Source of the DNA: Sphingomonas lenta | Lineage (GTDB): Bacteria > Pseudomonadota > Alphaproteobacteria > Sphingomonadales > Sphingomonadaceae | Direction of reading: 5' to 3' | DNA: 64,000 nt | Assembly: GCF_002288825.1 (NCBI RefSeq) | Contig: NZ_NSLI01000005.1 | Span: 186,001-250,000 of the forward strand | Shown here: positions 9,321 to 17,959 of the stretch, one piece after another | How positions within the stretch are numbered: position 1 is the first letter of the stretch | How the letters are laid out: each line of letters starts with the position of its first letter | Made by a program: the position numbers and the translations under genes | Notes under the pieces: generated by a model | What the model was told of the DNA's origin: nothing | What the model saw: only the letters and a program-made list of their open reading frames with translations | Databases searched by the model: none

Positions 9321-9713
9321 ATGAAGGTCCTCTTCATCGAGGACGACCGGATGAATCGGCGCGTGGTCAAGGACATGCTGGACGTCGCCGGCGCGGTGAT
9401 GACGGAGGCGGAGAGTGCGGAGGAAGGCCTCGAGCTGCTCGACGCGAACCAGTACGACATCCTGCTCGTCGACCTGCGCATGCCGGGCATGGACGGCATG
9501 ACCGCCATCCGACACATCCGCGCGCGCGGGGACGCCAAGGCGCAGGTGCCGGTGATCGTCGTGACGGCCGACACCGCGCCCGACCTGCGCGAGCAGTGCT
9601 TGGAGGCGGGGGCGGACGACGTCTTGTTCAAGCCGGTCGCGATGGAGGCGCTGTTCGACTCGATGGGCCGCGTGCTCGCCAAGGCGGCGGGCGAGGGCGG
9701 CTTCATCCGCTAG
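9321..9713 (+). CDS. Single-domain response regulator (CheY-like receiver)
   Basis: A 130-residue stand-alone receiver domain with no output domain. The acidic pair is in IEDDR (residues 5-9), the phospho-acceptor Asp in LLVDLRMPGMDG, the conserved Thr in VVTAD and the Lys in LFKPV. It lies 63 bp after the hybrid kinase and is its likely phosphorylation target or a phospho-shuttle. Its TAG stop overlaps the stop of the convergent methyltransferase within the palindrome CTAG (9710-9713). Confidence 0.93.
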   Translation: MKVLFIEDDRMNRRVVKDMLDVAGAVMTEAESAEEGLELLDANQYDILLVDLRMPGMDGMTAIRHIRARGDAKAQVPVIVVTADTAPDLREQCLEAGADDVLFKPVAMEALFDSMGRVLAKAAGEGGFIR

Positions 9714-10555
9714 TCGGGTTTCGGAAAGCGGCGGAGCGCGTCGGCGAGCGAGGTCGTGCCGCTGCCGCGCGCGGCCGGCTTGGGCTGGTCGGGCGAGGGC
9801 GACCAGCCGGTGACGAACAGGATGTCGAAGCGCTCGGGGACGCGCCCGTCCGGGTCGGCCGCGGCGGCGAAAGCTTCAGCGGCGCGCGCGAGCGTCGCGC
9901 GGGTGAGCGCGGATCGGCCGCGCAACAGGTTGGACGCGCCCATGCCGCGCAGGTCGTCGAGCAGGCGGCCGATCCCGGCGTAGCGCACCGTCAGCGTCTC
10001 CACGTCCGCCACCGGAAGCGTGAAGCCCGCGCGCATCAGCAGGTCGCCCGCCGACCGGAGCTCCACCATCGGGTGCACGCGTGGCGCGGGGCGCTCCGCC
10101 TCCGCCGTCCGGAACGCGCGCTTGAGCGTGGTGAGCGTGGAGCCGCCCAGGAACGCGCCCAGGAACAGGCCGTCGGGCCGCAGCGCACGGCGGATCAGCG
10201 TGAGCGCGCCGGGCAGGTCGTTCACCTGGTCGAGCACGCCGGCGCTCACCACCAGGTCGAAGCTTCCGTCGGCGAAAGGCAGGCGATCCTCGTCCGCCTG
10301 CACGCCGCCCGCGGCGCGCGCAAAGGCGAAGCCGGCGTCGCAGCGCGCGACCCTGGCGCCGGGCGGCGGTGCGAACGCGCCGTCGGAGCAGCCGAGGTCG
10401 AGCACGTCGGAGAAGCTCCGCGACACGGCGCCGAGCCGCTCGGCCAAGCCGTCGAGCATGGCCTCGCGTAAGAAGGCGTGCTCGGGGTAGCGGTCGGCGA
10501 CGCGGTCGCGGCGGCGCCGGCGCGCGGCGCGGTCGAAGATGTCGGGCGCGGTCAC
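9710..10555 (-). CDS. NDUFAF5-like class I SAM-dependent methyltransferase-fold protein
   Basis: 281 residues. The N-terminus (FDRAARRRRRDRVADRY) is typical of the NDUFAF5/BioC-related group. SAM motif I is VLDLGCSDGAFAP, and the later motifs are ADEDRLPFADGSFDLVVS and LRPDGLFLGAFLGG. Human NDUFAF5 hydroxylates an arginine of complex I subunit NDUFS7 during assembly; alphaproteobacterial homologues may act similarly on NuoB, but BioC-type methylation cannot be excluded. The start is GTG 10555. The gene is divergent from comF with only 44 bp between the starts. Confidence 0.75.
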   Translation of the reverse strand: MTAPDIFDRAARRRRRDRVADRYPEHAFLREAMLDGLAERLGAVSRSFSDVLDLGCSDGAFAPPPGARVARCDAGFAFARAAGGVQADEDRLPFADGSFDLVVSAGVLDQVNDLPGALTLIRRALRPDGLFLGAFLGGSTLTTLKRAFRTAEAERPAPRVHPMVELRSAGDLLMRAGFTLPVADVETLTVRYAGIGRLLDDLRGMGASNLLRGRSALTRATLARAAEAFAAAADPDGRVPERFDILFVTGWSPSPDQPKPAARGSGTTSLADALRRFPKPD

Positions 10556-10599
10556 CGGCGCGGCTTGTGCCCGCGACGGCGGCGGCCGACAAGGGGCGC

Positions 10600-11325
10600 A
10601 TGGGAGGAATGCTCACCACGCCGCTGAAGCTGGTCGGGCGCTGGGCGCTGCCGCCGCGCTGCGCGGGGTGCGGCGTGCTGGTGGGCGAGGACCACCGCTT
10701 CTGCACGGGCTGCTGGGGCGGGCTGCGCTTCCTGGGGCCGCCCTGGTGCGCGGGGTGCAACCTGCCGTTCGACTACGACCGCGGGCCGGACGCGCGATGC
10801 GGCGCGTGCCTGGCCAAGCCGCCGCGCCACGCGGGCGTGCGCGCCGCGGTCGCCTATGACAAGGTGTCGCGCCAGCTCGCGCTCCGGCTGAAATACGGGC
10901 GGCGGATCGGGCTCGCGGAGACGATGGCGCGGCACATGGCGCGGCTCGTGCCTGCCGAGATCGACCTGCTCGTGCCCGTGCCGCTGCACCGCTGGCGGCT
11001 ATGGTCGCGGGGGTTCAACCAGTCGGTCGCGATCGGCGCGGCGCTGGGGCGCATAGCGGGCCTGCCGCTCGACCGCGCGGCGCTCGCGCGCACGCGCGCG
11101 ACGCCGTCGCTGAAAAGGCGCGGCCACGGCGCGCGGGCCAAGGCGGTGCGGGGCGCGTTCGCCGTTCCCGACCGCGCGCGGGTCGCCGGCCGCCGGATCG
11201 GCCTGGTCGACGACGTGTATGCGAGCGGGGCGACGACCGACGCCGCCACGCGAGCGCTGCTGCGGGCGGGCGCGAGCTCCGTGACGGTCCTGTGTTGGGC
11301 GCGGGTGCTGGGCTCCGACGATTGA
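10600..11325 (+). CDS. comF: ComF family phosphoribosyltransferase-like protein
   Basis: 241 residues. The N-terminal half carries paired cysteine motifs of a zinc ribbon (RCAGCG, FCTGCW, WCAGCN, RCGACL). The C-terminal half is a type I phosphoribosyltransferase fold with the PRPP loop LVDDVYASGATTDAA. ComF proteins are linked to DNA uptake and to replication-fork repair of ssDNA; no competence genes are nearby. ATG 10600 is preferred; an ATG at 10609 is too close to the GGGAGG sequence. It heads a tight run comF-grxC-hydrolase-DUF1178 that is familiar from alphaproteobacterial genomes. Confidence 0.9.
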   Translation: MGGMLTTPLKLVGRWALPPRCAGCGVLVGEDHRFCTGCWGGLRFLGPPWCAGCNLPFDYDRGPDARCGACLAKPPRHAGVRAAVAYDKVSRQLALRLKYGRRIGLAETMARHMARLVPAEIDLLVPVPLHRWRLWSRGFNQSVAIGAALGRIAGLPLDRAALARTRATPSLKRRGHGARAKAVRGAFAVPDRARVAGRRIGLVDDVYASGATTDAATRALLRAGASSVTVLCWARVLGSDD

Positions 11326-11357
11326 CAAGCGCGGGGTTCGTCCGCACTTCCAAGCAC

Positions 11358-11612
11358 ATGGCCCGCGTCGAAATCTACACCAAGGCGTTCTGTCCTTATT
11401 GCACACGCGCGATGCGCCTGCTGGCGAGCAAGGGCGTCGACCCGGAAGAGTACGACATCACGCTGGGCGGGTCGCAGCGGGCGGAGATGATCCAGCGGGC
11501 GAACGGGCGCACCACCGTGCCGCAGATCTTCATCGACGGCCGGCATATCGGCGGGTCCGACGACCTCGCCGCGCTCGACCGCCAGGGCGGGCTCGATCCG
11601 CTGCTCCGGTGA
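11358..11612 (+). CDS. grxC: Glutaredoxin 3
   Basis: 84 residues with the dithiol active site CPYC at residues 12-15, the cis-proline segment TTVPQIF and the glutathione-binding GGSDDL. It reduces mixed disulfides using glutathione. The length is normal for the family. The stop codon overlaps the GTG start of the next gene (GTGA). Confidence 0.95.
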   Translation: MARVEIYTKAFCPYCTRAMRLLASKGVDPEEYDITLGGSQRAEMIQRANGRTTVPQIFIDGRHIGGSDDLAALDRQGGLDPLLR

Positions 11613-12436
11613 CGCGCGTCGCTTTGTTGCAGATGACCGGCGGGGTTCATCCCGCTGAGAACGCGCGCATTCTGGCGGACGCCGTGCGCGAGGCGAAGTC
11701 GCGCGACGCGGCGATGCTGTTCACGCCCGAGATGTCCAACCTGCTCGACCGGGACCGCGAGCGCGCCGCCGGGAAGATCACGGAACAAGAACGCGATCCC
11801 GTGATCGAGGCGTTGCGAAACGCCGCGCGCGAGCATGGCATATGGGTGCATCTCGGATCGGCGGCGGTGAGGCGGAGCGACGGCCGGCTCGCCAATCGCG
11901 CGTTCCTGATCGACGACGAGGGCGCGATCCGCGCCTGCTACGACAAGCTCCACCTGTTCGACGTCGATCTGCCCACGGGCGAGCGCTGGCGCGAGTCGGC
12001 GGCGTATGCGTGCGGGGAGGCTGCGGTGGTCGCGGATACGCCCGCGGGCAGGCTGGGGCTGTCGGTCTGCTACGACCTGCGTTTCCCGGCGCTCTACCAG
12101 GCGCTGAGCGGGGCCGGCGCCACCGTGCTGACCGTGCCCGCGGCGTTCACGCGGCCGACGGGGGCGGCGCACTGGCACGTGCTGTTGCGCGCCCGCGCGA
12201 TCGAGAACGCCTGCTTCGTCGTCGCCGCCGCGCATACGGGCGAGCATGAGGACGGCCGCGCGACCTACGGCCGCTCGCTCGTCGTCGACCCCTGGGGCGA
12301 GGTGTTGCTGGACATGGGCGAGGAGCCGGGCGTCGGCGTGGTCGAGCTCGACCCGGCGCGCGTCGCCGAGGCGCGGGCGCGCGTGCCCGTCCTGGCGCAC
12401 CGCCGCCCGATCCCGGCGGTGACGGTGGCGTCGTGA
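11609..12436 (+). CDS. Carbon-nitrogen hydrolase (nitrilase superfamily, Nit2/omega-amidase-like)
   Basis: 275 residues with the full Glu-Lys-Cys triad: E41 in TPEMSN, K113 in YDKLHLFD and C154 in SVCYDLRFP. Sequence spacing fits the Nit1/Nit2 branch, whose members hydrolyse deaminated glutathione or the omega-amides of alpha-keto acids. Position next to glutaredoxin fits a glutathione-repair role, but this is inference. The start is GTG 11609, overlapping the grxC stop by GTGA. The same overlap links its own stop to DUF1178. Confidence 0.9.
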   Translation: MTRVALLQMTGGVHPAENARILADAVREAKSRDAAMLFTPEMSNLLDRDRERAAGKITEQERDPVIEALRNAAREHGIWVHLGSAAVRRSDGRLANRAFLIDDEGAIRACYDKLHLFDVDLPTGERWRESAAYACGEAAVVADTPAGRLGLSVCYDLRFPALYQALSGAGATVLTVPAAFTRPTGAAHWHVLLRARAIENACFVVAAAHTGEHEDGRATYGRSLVVDPWGEVLLDMGEEPGVGVVELDPARVAEARARVPVLAHRRPIPAVTVAS

Positions 12437-12861
12437 TCGTGTTCGACCTCCGATGCGCGAACGAGCACGTGTTCGAGGCGTGGTTCGGCTCGAGCGCGGC
12501 GTACGACCGCCAGCGCGAGGCCGGGCAGGTGCGCTGCCCGCTGTGCGACAGCGCAGACGTGGGCAAGGCGGTGATGGCCCCCAACGTCGCGGCCAAGGGC
12601 AATCGCGGCGGCGGCGTGGACCAGGCCGGGGCCAAGCGGATGCTGGCCGAGCTCGCCGCGGCGCAGGCCAAGGCGCTGGAAGGCTCGGAGTGGGTCGGCG
12701 GCTCGTTCGCGACGCGCGCCCGCGCGATGCACACGGGCGAGGAGGCGCATGTGTCGATCCACGGCCAGGCGACGCTCGCCGAGGCCAAGGCGCTGGCGGA
12801 CGAAGGGGTGCCGGTCGCGCCGCTGCCGCTGCCGGTGACGCCGCCGGAACAGCTGAACTGA
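12433..12861 (+). CDS. DUF1178 family protein
   Basis: 142 residues. An N-terminal zinc-ribbon-like part begins [18 protein letters not shown] and contains a CPLC pair. The middle is alanine-rich and charged, and the C-terminal part contains VGGSFATRARAMHTGEE, which is characteristic of the DUF1178 family. The function is unknown; the family commonly sits beside grxC and the nitrilase-like gene in alphaproteobacteria. GTG start 12433 overlaps the upstream stop by GTGA. Confidence 0.88.
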   Translation: MIVFDLRCANEHVFEAWFGSSAAYDRQREAGQVRCPLCDSADVGKAVMAPNVAAKGNRGGGVDQAGAKRMLAELAAAQAKALEGSEWVGGSFATRARAMHTGEEAHVSIHGQATLAEAKALADEGVPVAPLPLPVTPPEQLN

Positions 12862-12903
12862 TTGACCCGTCGGGGCCGGCCGCGTAACCCGGCCCCGCGC
12901 CGT

Positions 12904-12980
12904 GCCCCCGTAGCTCAGCCGGATAGAGCGACGGTTTCCTAAACCGCAGGTCGGGAGTTCAAGTCTCTCCGGGGGCACCA
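12904..12980 (+). tRNA. tRNA-Arg (anticodon CCT)
   Basis: A 77-nt cloverleaf. The acceptor stem GCCCCCG pairs with CGGGGGC. The D stem is GCTC/GAGC. The anticodon arm is ACGGT-TTCCTAA-ACCGC with CCT at positions 34-36, and there is a normal T arm with GTTCAAG. The CCA end is encoded. It reads AGG codons. It is 42 bp downstream of the DUF1178 gene. Confidence 0.97.
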
Positions 12981-12995
12981 TCGCGCCGGCGCGGC

Positions 12996-13016
12996 GCGGG
13001 CAGCGGCGCTGCCCGC
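12996..13016. terminator. 9-bp hairpin downstream of tRNA-Arg
   Basis: GCGGGCAGC-GGC-GCTGCCCGC starts 15 nt after the tRNA CCA. There is no U-tract, so it may act as a processing or 3'-end structure rather than a classical terminator. The rest of 12981-13136 holds only this and the next hairpin. Confidence 0.4.
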
Positions 13017-13092
13017 ACCAGCGCCGAGCGCGGCCGGCGTAGCGCAGCTACGTTCGACGACGCGGGTCCGCCGCGGCGCTTCCCGCGATGAA

Positions 13093-13127
13093 GGCCGACG
13101 CGGTCCGTGACGGCGCCCGCGTCGGCC
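13093..13127 (-). terminator. 11-bp hairpin downstream of the SWIB gene
   Basis: GGCCGACGCGG (13093-13103) pairs perfectly with CCGCGTCGGCC (13117-13127) around a 13-base loop, 9 nt past the SWIB stop codon in the leftward direction. No T-run follows. Confidence 0.45.
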
Positions 13128-13136
13128 GAACCGCTG

Positions 13137-13439
13137 TTACGACTTCACGTGCGCCGAGATGTGCTTGTTCATCTCGAACATCGTGACTTTGTCCTTGCCG
13201 AAGACCTTCTTCAGCTTGTCGTCGGCCATGATCTCGCGCTTGTTCTCAGGGTTCTGCAGGTTGTTGGACTTGATGTAATCCCACACCTTGCTGATCACCT
13301 GGCTGCGCGGAAGCTTGTCGTTGCCGACCACCGCGCCGAGCTCGGTCGAGGGCTGCACGGGCGCGTGGATGCCGGTGCCCTCGCGGGTCTGCTTCTTGGC
13401 GGCCTTCTCCGCACCCTCTTGCTGCTTGCCAGTAGCCAT
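13137..13439 (-). CDS. SWIB/MDM2 domain protein
   Basis: 100 residues. A basic, charged N-terminal tail (GKQQEGAEKAAKKQTREG) is followed by a single SWIB domain: LGAVVGNDKLPRSQVISKVW, then NLQNPENKREIMADDKLKKV and VTMFEMNKHISAH. Small SWIB proteins occur in many alphaproteobacteria and chlamydiae; in chlamydiae they are fused to or associated with DNA topology proteins, suggesting nucleoid binding. ATG 13439 is chosen because GGGAG lies just upstream; a longer frame to 13499 lacks such a signal. Confidence 0.92.
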   Translation of the reverse strand: MATGKQQEGAEKAAKKQTREGTGIHAPVQPSTELGAVVGNDKLPRSQVISKVWDYIKSNNLQNPENKREIMADDKLKKVFGKDKVTMFEMNKHISAHVKS

Positions 13440-13632
13440 TCCGTTACTCCCTGTTTGGGCGTGTCCCGCCCGGGCGGGCGGGGCGACGCCGTGACTCACG
13501 CTATGTCGAGCGCCCTCCGGTTGTGCGCCGCGTCGGACCTTTTGTCACGTCCCGCGACCGGATCGCCGGTGCGGAATCGCACGAGGGCGCGCAAAGGTTG
13601 CACAGCCGTAATGTCCGACACGCCGTCCGCGG

Positions 13633-16377
13633 TCAGAAGCCCACCCGCACGCGCACGCCGTAGGTGCGCGGCTGTCCGGGATAGCCCGCGAAGTTCCCCG
13701 TCTGCTCCGGCACCGGGAAGCCGGTGATGAAGAAGAACTTGTCGGTGAGGTTCTCCACGAACACCTCGCCGCGCAGGCGCCCGTCGTCCGTCTGGACGCC
13801 CGCCAGCGCGTTCACGAGCGCATAGGCCTCGTTCCGGATCGCGGCCCTGCCCGCAATGGCGGTGCCGGAGCCGCGCTGCGAGATCTCCACCTCGCTGTTG
13901 AAGCGGCCGTCGACGTGGACGATGCCGCGCAGACCGGCGGTGAGCTGCGGGTTCCACGTCGTCGAGAAGGTCACGGCGTGGCGCGGGATGTTCGCGAACT
14001 GCTGCCCCTGCGACCCCTGCAGCGGCGAGTTGGCGGGGAAGGTGACGTCCTCGTCGACCTGGACGTCGTTGAAGGTGTAGCCGAGCCGCACGGTCAGGTC
14101 GGTGCTGGGCCGGAAGATCGATTCCGCCTCGATGCCCTTGGACGTCGAGTCGCTGATGTTCTGCACGACGAAGTTGTTGCCGGCGAACACCAGGTTCTGC
14201 AGCCCCTTATACTTGGCGTAGAAGCCCGCGAGGTTGAACGTGAACTGCGGGCTAGGGCTGGTTTTGACGCCGACTTCGAACGAGTCGACCGTTTCGCGCC
14301 CGAACTCCAGGTCGGAGCCTTGGGGGCCGTTGCCGCCGAGCAGCACCGAGTCGAACGTCGCCTGGTCGAGATTGTAGCCGCCCGACTTATAGCCGCGGTC
14401 GTAGCTGCCGTAGACGAGGTAGCGTGGGCTGAAGGCGTAGGACAGCTTGGCCGTGCCCGTGATCACATTCTCTTCGCGGTCGTCCTGGTAGGCGCCGTTG
14501 AACTCGGTGTTCACCGCCGGGTTGCAGCCGAGCAGGAACAGGTTGTTGAACAGCGTCGGGCTGGCGCCGCGGATCAGCGCGGCGTAGGTCGCCGCGGCCT
14601 GGTTGCCCGCGCGCAGCTGGTCGAAGAAGGCGCAGGAACCGGAGTTGTTGCGGATGTCCGCGTCCAGCTCCTTCTTTTCGTAGTTGTAGCGAAGGCCGAG
14701 CGTCAGTTTGAGCTGGTCGGTCAGGTTGAGGATGTTGTGCGTGAAGGCCGCGAGCGCGGTGGTCTTGACGCGGAAGTTGTCGTTGTTGTTCCCTTGGCCG
14801 GGCTGCGCGCCGGGTAGCGGGCTGTTGAGCAGCGCGAAGAGCGGCGATCCCGGCGGCGCGATCTGCTGGAGCCGGACGTTCGGTGCGACCTGCGGGTTTT
14901 GGAGATAGATGAGCTGGCCGAGCAGCGGCACCGTGTTCGCCGGCAGCGCCGGCCCGCCGACGAGCGACGCGCCGAGCTGGGGCAGGGTGGGGACGTTGAA
15001 GCTGCCGAAGAACTGCGAGCGCGCGAGGCCGGCGAACACCGTGTCGACGTAGCGGTTGGCGTCGCGGCCGAAGCGCACCGTGTCGCGCAGCGTCAGCGTC
15101 TCGTCGAGGTAGAAGCCGCCCACCAGGAAGTCGAGAAAATCGCCGAACGCGGTGCCCTGGAACCGGATCTCCTGCGTAAAGTCGGTCAGGTCGGAGCGGT
15201 ACTCGTCGCGATAGGCGCGGTCGATACCCGAGAAGTCGATGTCCTGGTCGCGCAACACGCGGAAATCGCGATAGGCGGTGATGGAGGTGACGTTGACCGC
15301 GCCGAGCGAGAAGTTGAGCTCGCCCGATACGCCCCAGTCCTTCACCCGCTCGGCGTAGGAGCGGTTGGGCGAGATCGCCTGGATGCGATCGGACGGCGAG
15401 CCGGTATACAAGCCGACCAGGCCCTGCGCCGCCGCGATCCCTTGGATGACTGGCGCGAGCGGACCACGCACGACGCTGACCGCGCCGCAGCAGTTCTCGT
15501 CCGTCTCCGTATAATCGCCGATGAGCCGGAAGGTGACGTCGCCATTGTCGAACAGCGCCTGGCCGCGGACGAGGTAGCGGTCGATGTTGTTGATCCGCCG
15601 GTCGCTGTTCGCGTCGCGGATGAAGCCGTCGCGCTTGCGGTATGCGCCGTCGAAGCGGAGCGCGATCTGGTCGGTCACCGGGCCGGTGATCGCGCCGCGA
15701 AGCTCATAAGCGTCGAGATTGCCGTATGCGCCCTCGACATAACCGCCCAGTTCGAACTGCGGCTTGGCGGTGAAGATGCTGAGCGCGCCCGCCGACGTGT
15801 TGCGGCCGAACAGCGTGCCCTGCGGACCGCGCAGCACCTCCACGCGCTCCAGCTCGGGCAGTTCGGAGAGCGCGACGCCCGCGCGCGAGCGGAACACGCC
15901 GTCGATGAACACGCCCACCGCGGGCTCGAAGCCGGGGTTGTCGCCCGCGGTGCCGATGCCGCGGATCGCGAAGGACGAGCCCGTCGCCTGGCTCTGGCCG
16001 GTGGTGGTCTGGAGGCTGGGGGCGAGCTGCTCCAGGTCGCGGACGTCCTGGACGGCGGCGTCGCGCAGCAGCTCGGCCGGGACCGCGGTGATCGCGATCG
16101 GCACGTTCTGCACCGTCTCGTTGCGGCGCGTGGCGGTGACGACGATGTCGTTGCCGGTGGCGGCCAGCGTCGCATCCGCGGGGTCGGGCGCGACCTGGGC
16201 TGCGGTGGCGGGCGACTGCGTCGGCGGGGTCTGCGCGGCGTCGGCGGGCGGCTGGCCGGGCGTGGTCGTGCCGGGCGATCCCGCCGTGTCCTGCGCATGG
16301 GCCGGCGTCGCGACCGCCAGGGCGAACACCGAAGCGGCGAGCAGATGCGAAGTCTTGATCACGGCTATCCCCTTCAT
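13633..16377 (-). CDS. TonB-dependent receptor (large, sphingomonad type)
   Basis: 914 residues. A signal peptide ends near AHAQ. After a Pro/Gln/Ala-rich linker comes the plug domain with VTATRRNETVQNVPIAITAV and RVEVLRGPQGTLFGRNTSAG, then a long 22-strand barrel ending in VRVRVGF. This subfamily takes up unidentified iron complexes, plant polysaccharide fragments or other small molecules in sphingomonads. The ligand cannot be inferred: neighbours are a SWIB gene and folate genes. GTG 16362, with AAGGGG upstream, is a plausible shorter start. The 185-bp gap to folE contains both divergent promoters but I see no clear operator. Confidence 0.93.
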   Translation of the reverse strand: MKGIAVIKTSHLLAASVFALAVATPAHAQDTAGSPGTTTPGQPPADAAQTPPTQSPATAAQVAPDPADATLAATGNDIVVTATRRNETVQNVPIAITAVPAELLRDAAVQDVRDLEQLAPSLQTTTGQSQATGSSFAIRGIGTAGDNPGFEPAVGVFIDGVFRSRAGVALSELPELERVEVLRGPQGTLFGRNTSAGALSIFTAKPQFELGGYVEGAYGNLDAYELRGAITGPVTDQIALRFDGAYRKRDGFIRDANSDRRINNIDRYLVRGQALFDNGDVTFRLIGDYTETDENCCGAVSVVRGPLAPVIQGIAAAQGLVGLYTGSPSDRIQAISPNRSYAERVKDWGVSGELNFSLGAVNVTSITAYRDFRVLRDQDIDFSGIDRAYRDEYRSDLTDFTQEIRFQGTAFGDFLDFLVGGFYLDETLTLRDTVRFGRDANRYVDTVFAGLARSQFFGSFNVPTLPQLGASLVGGPALPANTVPLLGQLIYLQNPQVAPNVRLQQIAPPGSPLFALLNSPLPGAQPGQGNNNDNFRVKTTALAAFTHNILNLTDQLKLTLGLRYNYEKKELDADIRNNSGSCAFFDQLRAGNQAAATYAALIRGASPTLFNNLFLLGCNPAVNTEFNGAYQDDREENVITGTAKLSYAFSPRYLVYGSYDRGYKSGGYNLDQATFDSVLLGGNGPQGSDLEFGRETVDSFEVGVKTSPSPQFTFNLAGFYAKYKGLQNLVFAGNNFVVQNISDSTSKGIEAESIFRPSTDLTVRLGYTFNDVQVDEDVTFPANSPLQGSQGQQFANIPRHAVTFSTTWNPQLTAGLRGIVHVDGRFNSEVEISQRGSGTAIAGRAAIRNEAYALVNALAGVQTDDGRLRGEVFVENLTDKFFFITGFPVPEQTGNFAGYPGQPRTYGVRVRVGF

Positions 16378-16562
16378 GACGACGCCGGTCTGTTGCCGGG
16401 CTCGTTCGTTCGTGCTTCAGGTACGGAGGGTAGGCGGGCTGGAACGCGCGCGTCAATGCGGCCGGGTATGGTCGGCCCACCCGATCGGAGCTTAGTTGCC
16501 GAAATGATACAGTTGCGATTGCGAACCGATCAGCATCAGTTCCTCGTTCCGCGAGGTTCCGC

Positions 16563-17216
16563 GTGACGGATGGCCCCGTCGAACGCGCCGTCGGCACGCC
16601 GGCCGGCGAGGACGCGGCCGCCGACGGCGACCTGGTCGGGCTCGATCCCGTAGCGGTCATCCCCGACGAGGTGCGCGACGCGATCCGCACGCTGATCCGC
16701 TGGGCGGGCGATGATCCCGATCGCGAGGGGCTGCTGGACACGCCGCGCCGCGTCGCCAAGGCGTGGAAGGAGTATTGCGCGGGCTATGGCGACGATCCCG
16801 CCCAGCACCTCGCGCGCGTGTTCGAGGAGGTGGGCGGCTACGACGAGATCGTGCTCCTGAGGGACATCCCCTTCCAGTCGCATTGCGAGCACCACATGGC
16901 CCCCATCATCGGGAAGGCGCATATCGCGTACCTGCCGCGCAACCATGTGGTGGGCATATCCAAGCTGGCGCGCGTGCTCCACGGCTATGCCCGCCGGCTG
17001 CAGGTGCAGGAGCGGCTGACCGCGCAGATCGCCGACTGCATCTGGGACAACCTGAAGCCCTTGGGCGTGGCGGTGGTGATCGAGGCGAGCCACGCCTGCA
17101 TGACCGCGCGCGGCGTGCGCACGCCGGGGGTGGCGATGACGACGAGCCGGATGATGGGCGTGTTCCGCGAGGACGAGCGCTCGCGGCGCGAGGTGCTGGC
17201 CTTGATGGGCCGCTGA
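16563..17216 (+). CDS. folE: GTP cyclohydrolase I
   Basis: 217 residues, normal FolE length. Zinc ligands are visible in [10 protein letters not shown] and in [12 protein letters not shown]. The substrate-site segments GISKLARV and RLQVQERLT are present. The enzyme makes 7,8-dihydroneopterin triphosphate from GTP, the first step of folate synthesis. The start is GTG 16563. It is followed after 2 nt by the pteridine-reductase-like gene and then by folB, giving a compact pterin operon. Confidence 0.96.
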   Translation: MTDGPVERAVGTPAGEDAAADGDLVGLDPVAVIPDEVRDAIRTLIRWAGDDPDREGLLDTPRRVAKAWKEYCAGYGDDPAQHLARVFEEVGGYDEIVLLRDIPFQSHCEHHMAPIIGKAHIAYLPRNHVVGISKLARVLHGYARRLQVQERLTAQIADCIWDNLKPLGVAVVIEASHACMTARGVRTPGVAMTTSRMMGVFREDERSRREVLALMGR

Positions 17217-17218
17217 GG

Positions 17219-17959
17219 ATGCGGCGCACCGTCCTGGTGACCGGCGGCGCGAAGCGGCTGGGCGCGGCGATCGCGCGGCGGCTGGCGGCCGACGGGCACT
17301 TGGTGGTGGTGCACTACGGCCGCTCGGGCGCGGAGGCGGAGGCGTTGGCGGCGGAGCTGGGCGGCGTGGCCGTGAGGTGCGACCTGGCGGACGCGCACGC
17401 CGTGGACGGGCTGGTCGAGCGCGCGGGCGAAGCCGCGGGCGCGCCAGTCGACGGGCTGGTGAACAGCGCGTCGCAGTTCGAGTTCGACCGGCCGCCGGAG
17501 GTCGACGCGGCGCTGCTCGACAGGCTGATGCGCGTGAACCTCTCCGCGCCCGTACGCTTGGCCTGCGCGGTCGCGGAGCGGTCGGGCGACGCGGCGGTGG
17601 TGAACCTGCTCGACCAGAAGGTCGCCAACCTCAACCCGGACTTCTTCTCCTACAGCTGCACCAAGGTCGCGCTGGCCGGCGCGACGCCCATGCTGGCGCA
17701 GGCGCTGGGGCCGGGATGCCGGGTCAACGCGGTGTCGCCCGGGCTGACGCTGGCGAGCGGCGACCAGAGCGACGGCGAGTTCGGCCGCGCCGCCGTGAAG
17801 AACCTGCTCCGTCGACCGGTGGGCGCGGACGCCGTCGCCGACGCGGTCGCGTTCCTGATGAACGCGCGCGGGGTGACGGGGCAGAACCTGTTCGTCGACT
17901 GCGGCCAGCGCTTCCTGCCGCGCGGGGGCGACGTGATGTTCGAGGACCGGGATGGTTGA
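17219..17959 (+). CDS. Pteridine-reductase-like SDR (FolM/PTR1 type)
   Basis: 246 residues. The NADPH-binding motif TGGAKRLG is at residues ~8-15; the basic residues fit NADPH. The active-site motif YSCTK provides Tyr and Lys. The usual SDR catalytic Ser is replaced by Asp, in NLLDQKV, exactly 13 residues before the Tyr, as in pteridine reductase PTR1. Its position between folE and folB supports dihydropteridine (dihydromonapterin or dihydrofolate) reduction. The ATG is 2 nt after the folE stop, and the 3' end overlaps folB by 8 nt. A plain SDR annotation would miss this. Confidence 0.85.
   Translation: MRRTVLVTGGAKRLGAAIARRLAADGHLVVVHYGRSGAEAEALAAELGGVAVRCDLADAHAVDGLVERAGEAAGAPVDGLVNSASQFEFDRPPEVDAALLDRLMRVNLSAPVRLACAVAERSGDAAVVNLLDQKVANLNPDFFSYSCTKVALAGATPMLAQALGPGCRVNAVSPGLTLASGDQSDGEFGRAAVKNLLRRPVGADAVADAVAFLMNARGVTGQNLFVDCGQRFLPRGGDVMFEDRDG

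Noticed and set aside
16378..16562. Fur or Irr box in the receptor/folE divergent gap
   Set aside because: TTGCGATTGCGAAC looks repetitive but does not form the expected palindrome.
14899..16566. Long plus-strand frame opposite the TonB-dependent receptor
   Set aside because: Antisense shadow of a GC-rich gene, rich in Arg/Ala/Glu/Val without domain signal; the receptor frame is unmistakable.
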